NCBI GenBank assembly: GCA_900757505.1
Contig: CAAEOE010000060.1
Coordinates: 1-28,165, forward strand
Length of the DNA stretch: 28,165 nucleotides
Source: an uncultured Collinsella sp.
GTDB taxonomy: Bacteria > Actinomycetota > Coriobacteriia > Coriobacteriales > Coriobacteriaceae
Direction: 5' to 3'
Of the stretch, positions 23,588 through 28,165 are shown piece by piece. Position 1 is the stretch's first letter. The number at the start of each line of letters is the position of its first letter. The notes beneath the pieces are model-generated. The model ran no database searches. It worked only from the letters and a program-made list of their open reading frames with translations, and was not told the origin of the DNA. The translations under genes and the position numbers were made by a program.

Positions 23588-23618
23588 TTCGACGCTGGTC
23601 CGCGTGGCGGCGTATAAT
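23588..23618 (+). promoter_or_regulatory. Promoter of recQ
   Basis: A perfect TATAAT (23613-23618) lies 31 bases before the recQ start, with TTCGAC (23588-23593) 19 bases upstream as a weak -35. Confidence 0.55.
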
Positions 23619-23649
23619 CGGCGGCAGATGACTTGGACGTTAGGAAACC

Positions 23650-25632
23650 ATGACCGATAGCATGCAGCAGATGGCGCTCGACACGCTCGGCGCCTATTTT
23701 GGCTACACCTCGTTTCGCCCGGGACAGGACCGCATGGTCGATGCGATCCTTGCCGGTCGCGATGCGTTGGGTGTTATGCCCACGGGCGCCGGCAAGTCCA
23801 TTTGCTACCAGGTGCCCGCGCTCATGCTGCCCGGCATCACCTTTGTGGTGAGTCCGCTGCTGTCGCTTATGGAGGACCAGACCCGTGCGTTGCTCGCGGC
23901 GGGTGCGCGACCCAGCTATCTCAACTCCAGCCTTACCCCGGCCCAGCAAAACACCGTGCTCAAGCGGGCGCGCGAGGGTCGCTATCAGCTTATGTACGTG
24001 GCGCCCGAGCGCTTGCTTGAGCCGCGTTTTTTGGCCTTTGCGCAGGAAGCTGCGGCCGAAGGCGGCATCGGCGTGCCGCTCGTGGCCATTGACGAGGCCC
24101 ACTGCGTGAGCCAATGGGGCCAGGATTTCCGCCCCGCCTACCTGCAGATTCGCGAGTTCATCGATTCCCTGCCGCAGCGCCCTATCGTGGCAGCCTTTAC
24201 CGCTACGGCGACCGAGCGTGTGCGCGCGGACATTCAGCAGATGCTCGGCCTGCAAAACCCCGCGACGGTGGTGACGGGCTTCGATCGCAAGAACCTCTAC
24301 TTTGGCTGCGAGGAGATGGGCGACAAGGCCAAGGCCGCGTGGGTGCGCGACTATGTGATCGCGCATTCGGGCGAGAGCGGCATCGTGTATTGCTCGACCC
24401 GCAAGACGGTCGATGCGCTGGCAGGCGAGCTTGCCGAGGCGCTGGGCCCCAGCGGCATTCGCGTTGGCCGCTACCATGCCGGCATGGGCAACGACGCCCG
24501 CCGCCAGAGCCAGCGTGCCTTTATCGACGACGACATTCAGGTGATGGTTGCCACCAACGCCTTTGGCATGGGCATCGACAAGCCCAACGTGCGCTACGTG
24601 ATCCACAACAACGTGCCCGAGAGCATCGAGGCCTACTACCAGGAGGCTGGCCGCGCCGGCCGCGATGGCGATCCGGCCAGCTGCCATTTGCTGTGGAACG
24701 GCAACGATTTTCGTATGCGCCGCTTTCTGATCGACCGCGGCGATGCTGCCGACGAGGCGCTCGACGACGAGCAGCGCGCGTGGGCGCTCCAGAATCGATA
24801 TCGTCTGCTCAGCCAGATGGAGGGCTACTGCAATACCACCGGCTGCCTGCGCGAATACATGCTGCGCTACTTTGGCGACGAGGCCGCGGCCGAGCATGCT
24901 GCCGCGGCTGGTGCGGGCGCCACCGCCACGGACGAGGCCGAGGGCTGCGGCAACTGCAGCAACTGCCTTACGCAGTTCGAGGTCGAGGACGTCACCGATA
25001 TGGCCCGCGCCGCTGTGCGCTATGTGGCCACGCGACCCATGCGCTTTGGCAAGTCGCTCATCGCCGACGTGCTCCACGGCGGCAACACCGAGCGCATTCG
25101 CCAGATGCATCTGGACGAGGACCGCGGCTATGGTGAGCTGTCGAGCGAATCGGTCGGGCGTATCAAGGACATCATCGGCCAGCTGTGCGGCCGCGGTTAT
25201 CTGGCTACCTCGCAGGGGCAGTACCCGGTCGTGGGGCTGGGCCCGCGTGCCGCCGAGGTCGAGGACGAGGCGTTCGCCTTTACCGTTAAGCGTCGTGCGT
25301 CCAAGCGCAAGGCCTCGGCCCGCGCCCGCCGCGCCGTCGATCTGCTGCGTGAGGAGGCTGAGCTGGATCAGCGCCCGCGCGTGGGTGACGATGCCGAGCT
25401 GTTCGAGCGCCTGCGTGCCCTGCGCAAGGAGATCTCGACCGAGCTGGAGATGGCGCCGTACATGGTCTTTTCCGACAAGGCCCTGCGCGGCCTGTGCCGC
25501 CTACGCCCACAGACGCGCGACGAGCTTATCCAGGTCAACGGCATCGGCGAGAAAAAGGCCGACGCCTTTGGCGAGCAGTTTATGGCGGCGATTGAAGAGT
25601 TTGAGTCCGAGCATGCACGGAATGGAGCATAA
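23650..25632 (+). CDS. recQ: ATP-dependent DNA helicase RecQ
   Basis: The gene encodes 660 residues. Helicase lobe 1 has FRPGQ (22-26), Walker A PTGAGKS (44-50), the D-E-A-H box (about 148-151) followed by CVSQWGQDFRP, and TATATERVR. Lobe 2 has MVATNAFGMGIDKPNVR and QEAGRAGRDG (about 331-340). The zinc-binding module carries cysteines in YCNTTGC (about 394-400) and CGNCSNC (about 433-439). A winged RQC domain and a C-terminal HRDC domain (about 570-655, ending in VNGIGEKKADAFGEQF) follow. It unwinds DNA 3' to 5' in recombination and repair. Its stop codon is only two bases from the next start, so it shares a transcript with regulator 3. Confidence 0.96.
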   Translation: MTDSMQQMALDTLGAYFGYTSFRPGQDRMVDAILAGRDALGVMPTGAGKSICYQVPALMLPGITFVVSPLLSLMEDQTRALLAAGARPSYLNSSLTPAQQNTVLKRAREGRYQLMYVAPERLLEPRFLAFAQEAAAEGGIGVPLVAIDEAHCVSQWGQDFRPAYLQIREFIDSLPQRPIVAAFTATATERVRADIQQMLGLQNPATVVTGFDRKNLYFGCEEMGDKAKAAWVRDYVIAHSGESGIVYCSTRKTVDALAGELAEALGPSGIRVGRYHAGMGNDARRQSQRAFIDDDIQVMVATNAFGMGIDKPNVRYVIHNNVPESIEAYYQEAGRAGRDGDPASCHLLWNGNDFRMRRFLIDRGDAADEALDDEQRAWALQNRYRLLSQMEGYCNTTGCLREYMLRYFGDEAAAEHAAAAGAGATATDEAEGCGNCSNCLTQFEVEDVTDMARAAVRYVATRPMRFGKSLIADVLHGGNTERIRQMHLDEDRGYGELSSESVGRIKDIIGQLCGRGYLATSQGQYPVVGLGPRAAEVEDEAFAFTVKRRASKRKASARARRAVDLLREEAELDQRPRVGDDAELFERLRALRKEISTELEMAPYMVFSDKALRGLCRLRPQTRDELIQVNGIGEKKADAFGEQFMAAIEEFESEHARNGA

Positions 25633-25634
25633 CG

Positions 25635-26390
25635 ATGGCATCCGATGATAAAACCGAGCGCACTGAGGTGTCCGCTGTGCCGCTGTACCAGCAGGTTATG
25701 GACGACCTAAAGGGCGAGATCGCGCGTGGCGTGTACGCATCCGGCTCGCGCATTCCTTCCGAGATGGAGCTCGCGAAGTACTACGGCGTGGGACGCATCA
25801 CCGTGCGCCGCGCCATCGAGGAGCTGTCGCGCGCGGGCTACCTCAACCGCCAGCAGGGGAGAGGCACGTTTGTGTGCGCACCCAAGCTCAAGCGCAAGAT
25901 TGTCCAGAAAGGCGACGTTCAGAGCTTTACCGAGGGTTGCGCTGCCAACGACATGGTGCCGGGTGCGCGTCTGGTGTCGCGCACGGTGGTCGCGGCGACG
26001 CGCGAGGATGCGGCGTTCTTTGGCGTAGAGCCCGGCTGCGAGCTTATCGTGGTCGAGCGCGTGCGCACGGCCGACGGCATCCCCGTCATGCTCGAGAACA
26101 ACGCCTTTGTGCTGGCCGACCATCCCTACCTGCAGACGCTGGCCGATAAGGACCTCGCCGATAACTCGATCTTTGCGCTCGTTGCCGAGCATTCGGGCCG
26201 TGCGCCGCTCAAGTCCGACCCCTGTACGGTGGAGATTGCGCTTGCCGATGCTCAGGTGGCCCCGCTGCTGGAGGTGCCGGTCGGCGAGCCGCTCTTCTAT
26301 ATGGAGGCCTACTTTACCGACGCTGGCGGGCGCCCTCTACTGCTCGGCCGCCAAAAGATCGTGGGCTCGCGCTACGTCTTCGACATCTAA
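25635..26390 (+). CDS. GntR-family regulator with UTRA sensor domain (regulator 3)
   Basis: The protein has 251 residues. The ATG is two bases after the recQ stop, with GGAG inside the recQ end, so translation is probably coupled. The winged HTH (about 14-84) contains PSEMELAKYYGVGRITVRRA and QQGRGTFVC. The UTRA domain (about 98-250) has CELIVVERVRTADGIPVMLEN and ends LLLGRQKIVGSRYVFDI. It sits directly upstream of SIS-3, whose promoter is flanked by four tandem decamers, the most likely binding sites. The transcript with recQ may be an accident of packing. Confidence 0.92.
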   Translation: MASDDKTERTEVSAVPLYQQVMDDLKGEIARGVYASGSRIPSEMELAKYYGVGRITVRRAIEELSRAGYLNRQQGRGTFVCAPKLKRKIVQKGDVQSFTEGCAANDMVPGARLVSRTVVAATREDAAFFGVEPGCELIVVERVRTADGIPVMLENNAFVLADHPYLQTLADKDLADNSIFALVAEHSGRAPLKSDPCTVEIALADAQVAPLLEVPVGEPLFYMEAYFTDAGGRPLLLGRQKIVGSRYVFDI

Positions 26391-26399
26391 CGTTCACAG

Positions 26400-26481
26400 A
26401 TAGAACAACATAGAACAAGTTTGGTGAAATGACTTCACGAGCGTCGTCGTGCGTGCTATAAATAGGACAACATAGAACGAC
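26400..26481 (+). promoter_or_regulatory. Promoter of SIS-3 flanked by two pairs of tandem decamers
   Basis: TTCACG (26434-26439), 17 bases, TATAAA (26457-26462) preceded by TGC forms a clear promoter. ATAGAACAAC-ATAGAACAAG (26400-26419) lies upstream, and ATAGGACAAC-ATAGAACGAC (26462-26481) overlaps the -10 box and transcription start. All four decamers share ATAG-[AG]-AC and repeat at one helical turn, as expected for cooperative repressor binding. Confidence 0.7.
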
Positions 26482-26534
26482 CGCAGGTACAAGCTGTCGT
26501 CGTTCAAAACCGCCACACAAGGAGGAACATCAGG

Positions 26535-27503
26535 ATGAACGCACATGATCTGGTTCAGGAAATCATCGAGCGCAAGGGTAAGATTGAGAATGTCTTTTGG
26601 ATTGCTTGTGGCGGTTCGATGATTGACCTGATGCCGGCCAACGAGCTGCTCAAGCGCGAGGCCACCACGTTTACCTCGACGGTCTACACGGCACGCGAGT
26701 TTTGCCTGATGGCCCCCAAGAGCCTTGGCGAGAAGTCGCTCGTTATTGCCTGCAGCCACAGCGGCAACACGCAAGAGGTCGTCGACGGCTGCGAGATGGC
26801 GCTGGCGGCCGGTGCCGAGGTCGTTGCCCTCACCGACTGCGAGGGCTCCAAGATCGACAACGGCAAGTGGACCACCTGGGTCTACCCCTGGGGCGAGGGC
26901 GTGCCGCAGGCCGAGGTGCCTCAGGGCATCGGCGCTCTGATCGCCGCCGAGCTGCTCGACCAGCAGGAAGGCTACGAGGCACTCGCCGACATGTACGAGG
27001 GCCTAAAGCAGATGGATGCGCTGCTGCCCGCCGCCCGCGAGAAGGTCAACGCCGAGCTGGGCGCCCGCTTTGCCGAGCTCTGTCAGCAGCACAAGTTCTT
27101 CTATATCCTGGGATCCGGCCCCAACTTTAGCCAGACCTACGCCATGGCGATCTGCTCGCCCATGGAGATGCAGTGGCAGCACTGCTGCTATATTCACTCC
27201 GGCGAGTACTTCCACGGCCCGTTCGAGGCCACCGAGCCCGGCGTGTTTTACTTTGTGCAGCTTGGCGCGGGGGAGTGCCGCCCCATGGAGGAGCGCGCTC
27301 TTGCGTTCCTCAACACCCACACCGATACGGTCATGGTGCTCGACGCGCTTGAGTACGGCGTGGGCGAGGTGCCTGCCAACGTGCGTTCGTTCCTGGAGCC
27401 GATCTTCTTCTACAACATGAGCTGCGAGCTGCGCGCCGCGCGCGGCAAGGTCTTCGACCACAGTCCCGAGGTTCGTCGCTACATGGGCATCGAGCAGTAC
27501 TAG
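26535..27503 (+). CDS. SIS-domain sugar-phosphate isomerase/deglycase-like protein (SIS-3)
   Basis: The gene encodes 322 residues behind a strong AAGGAGGA. Two SIS domains are visible (about 12-145 and 180-300). The phosphosugar loop CSHSGNTQE (73-81) is canonical, and G223-E224-Y-F-H227-G-P-F-E keeps the active-site glutamate and histidine. The tail reads RRYMGIEQY, differing from the RRYMWK ending of SIS-1 and SIS-2. It is paired with its own regulator and promoter, so it probably acts on another substrate or under other conditions than SIS-2. It has no dedicated transporter inside the window and may depend on the shared PTS or on genes elsewhere. Confidence 0.88.
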   Translation: MNAHDLVQEIIERKGKIENVFWIACGGSMIDLMPANELLKREATTFTSTVYTAREFCLMAPKSLGEKSLVIACSHSGNTQEVVDGCEMALAAGAEVVALTDCEGSKIDNGKWTTWVYPWGEGVPQAEVPQGIGALIAAELLDQQEGYEALADMYEGLKQMDALLPAAREKVNAELGARFAELCQQHKFFYILGSGPNFSQTYAMAICSPMEMQWQHCCYIHSGEYFHGPFEATEPGVFYFVQLGAGECRPMEERALAFLNTHTDTVMVLDALEYGVGEVPANVRSFLEPIFFYNMSCELRAARGKVFDHSPEVRRYMGIEQY

Positions 27504-27554
27504 GTACCGGGAAAAGTATTCACCTTCGATTTGCAAGTGAACAGCGTGCGTAAA

Positions 27555-27593
27555 AAGCGGGCCGCGCCGGTGAGTTTCCGGTGCGGCCCGCTT
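27555..27593. terminator. Bidirectional terminator between SIS-3 and the dehydrogenase
   Basis: A 16-bp stem (27555-27570 with 27578-27593, one wobble) has loop TGAGTTT. An A-run (27552-27556) on its left gives TTTTT in minus-strand transcripts, so it ends the dehydrogenase gene well and SIS-3 moderately. Confidence 0.88.
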
Positions 27594-27634
27594 AGTATCG
27601 CGCATAGATTCGCAAGGTTGCGGCAGCCAGCGGC

Positions 27635-28165
27635 TTACTTGGCGTCGTAGGCCTCGGCATCCCACCAGCCGAGCTGGGCGATGTTGTCGCGAATGTGCTG
27701 GCAGCTCTTGTGGAAGCCCTCGAGTTCGTGCTCGGAAAGGTCGAGTGTGTAGACCTCCTCGACGCCCTCGGCACCGATCACGCACGGCAGGGAGGTAAAG
27801 ATACCCTCCTCGCCATACTGGCCGGTCATAAGCGTAGAGGCCGAAAGCACGGCGTGCTCGTTGTGCAGCACGGCGGCGCAGACGCGCGCGGCGGAGTTGG
27901 CAACGGCGTACTCGGTGCACTGCTTGCCCTGGTAGGTCACATAGCCGCCCTTGCGTGCAAGCTCCTCGACCTCCATGTGGTCGAAGGCGTACTTATCGGG
28001 GCTCTCGGCCTGAAGCTCGTTGAGGTTTTTGCCGGCGATGGTTGCGGCCTTAAAGGCAGCAAGCTGGCTAAAGCCGTGCTCGCCGATCATGTAGGCGTCG
28101 ATGGACTTGGGGCTCACGCCGACCTTCTTGGAGATCTCGGTGCGCAGGCGGGCGGAGTCCAGGCC
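27635..28165 (-). CDS. L-lactate/malate dehydrogenase, C-terminal part (cut by window end)
   Basis: There are 176 codons plus TAA; the start is outside the window. The visible part begins GLDSARLRTEISKKVGVSP, containing the L-D-S-A-R-x-R motif with the catalytic-pair aspartate and substrate-binding arginine. It continues with YMIGEHG, which carries the catalytic histidine. The rest is the usual C-terminal catalytic domain. These enzymes interconvert pyruvate and lactate, or oxaloacetate and malate, with NAD(H). The residue that separates lactate from malate specificity lies in the missing N-terminal half. GEHG is followed by F-S rather than the common D-S, a mild oddity. Lactate dehydrogenase in a fermentative gut bacterium is the likely role. 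Confidence 0.9.
   Translation of the reverse strand, partial: GLDSARLRTEISKKVGVSPKSIDAYMIGEHGFSQLAAFKAATIAGKNLNELQAESPDKYAFDHMEVEELARKGGYVTYQGKQCTEYAVANSAARVCAAVLHNEHAVLSASTLMTGQYGEEGIFTSLPCVIGAEGVEEVYTLDLSEHELEGFHKSCQHIRDNIAQLGWWDAEAYDAK

Noticed and set aside
23581..25110. A 509-codon open frame on the minus strand
   Set aside because: It is a shadow of recQ, whose helicase motifs are complete on the plus strand.
26400..26481. CRISPR-like repeats
   Set aside because: The repeats are only 10 bases, in two adjacent pairs without unique spacers, and they bracket a promoter; operator sites fit better.
27003..27920. A 305-codon minus-strand frame joining SIS-3 and the dehydrogenase
   Set aside because: It crosses the bidirectional terminator and overlaps two confident genes in wrong frames.

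Overview
The window is 28 kb of GC-rich, densely packed bacterial chromosome. Coding density, strong GGAGG-type ribosome binding sites, GTG and TTG starts, and the gene content point to a gut actinobacterium of the class Coriobacteriia. That content is a mannose-family PTS, several GntR/UTRA regulators, SIS-domain sugar-phosphate enzymes, and RmuC, Nth, Mfd and RecQ. A Collinsella-like organism is my best guess, by inference from gene families and style; no rRNA or other marker is present. I saw no tRNA, rRNA, CRISPR array, transposase or phage gene.

Left part (1-12.4 kb) is mostly household genes. It opens with two small membrane proteins of unknown function (153-785 and 1089-1511). The first is followed by a terminator block that also occurs at the very start of the window, so a related gene probably lies just upstream. 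Next is a broken nucleotidyltransferase gene (1635-1878) fused by a 4-base overlap to an intact helix-turn-helix gene (1875-2438), which looks like the relic of a toxin-antitoxin-type pair. Then come rmuC, a one-chain ABC exporter, nth, mfd, a PAP2-family membrane phosphatase, a threonine-aldolase-like PLP enzyme and a GNAT acetyltransferase. DNA repair is well represented here (rmuC, nth, mfd, and recQ further on).

Right part (13-27.5 kb) is a sugar-uptake and sugar-phosphate region and the most interesting portion. It holds three GntR/UTRA regulators (12997-13719 minus, 22621-23340, 25635-26390), three SIS-domain proteins of one family (13925-14917, 19263-20246, 26535-27503), a complete mannose-type PTS permease (EIIAB, EIIC, EIID at 16464-19065), an EamA-type transporter (15200-16282), a HAD phosphatase (20407-21036) and a YitT-type membrane protein. 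A mannose-family PTS plus SIS 'deglycase-like' enzymes is the layout known for Amadori-product (fructoselysine/glucoselysine) catabolism. The working model is PTS import with phosphorylation, cleavage of the phosphorylated sugar-amine by an SIS enzyme, and possibly release of the freed amine through the EamA transporter. Substrate is not proven by sequence alone.

Non-coding DNA in this part is rich. A 13-bp motif ACGT-N5-ACGT lies before the EamA gene, the PTS operon and the second gntR gene. Four tandem decamers flank the promoter of the third SIS gene. TTGTAT-type sites lie between the first gntR and the first SIS gene. There are also at least four kinds of foldable or repeated elements: a three-copy palindromic repeat, two long hairpins after the first SIS gene, a nested 119-bp structure before the YitT gene, and a 98-nt structure before recQ. 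The window ends inside an L-lactate/malate dehydrogenase gene on the minus strand.
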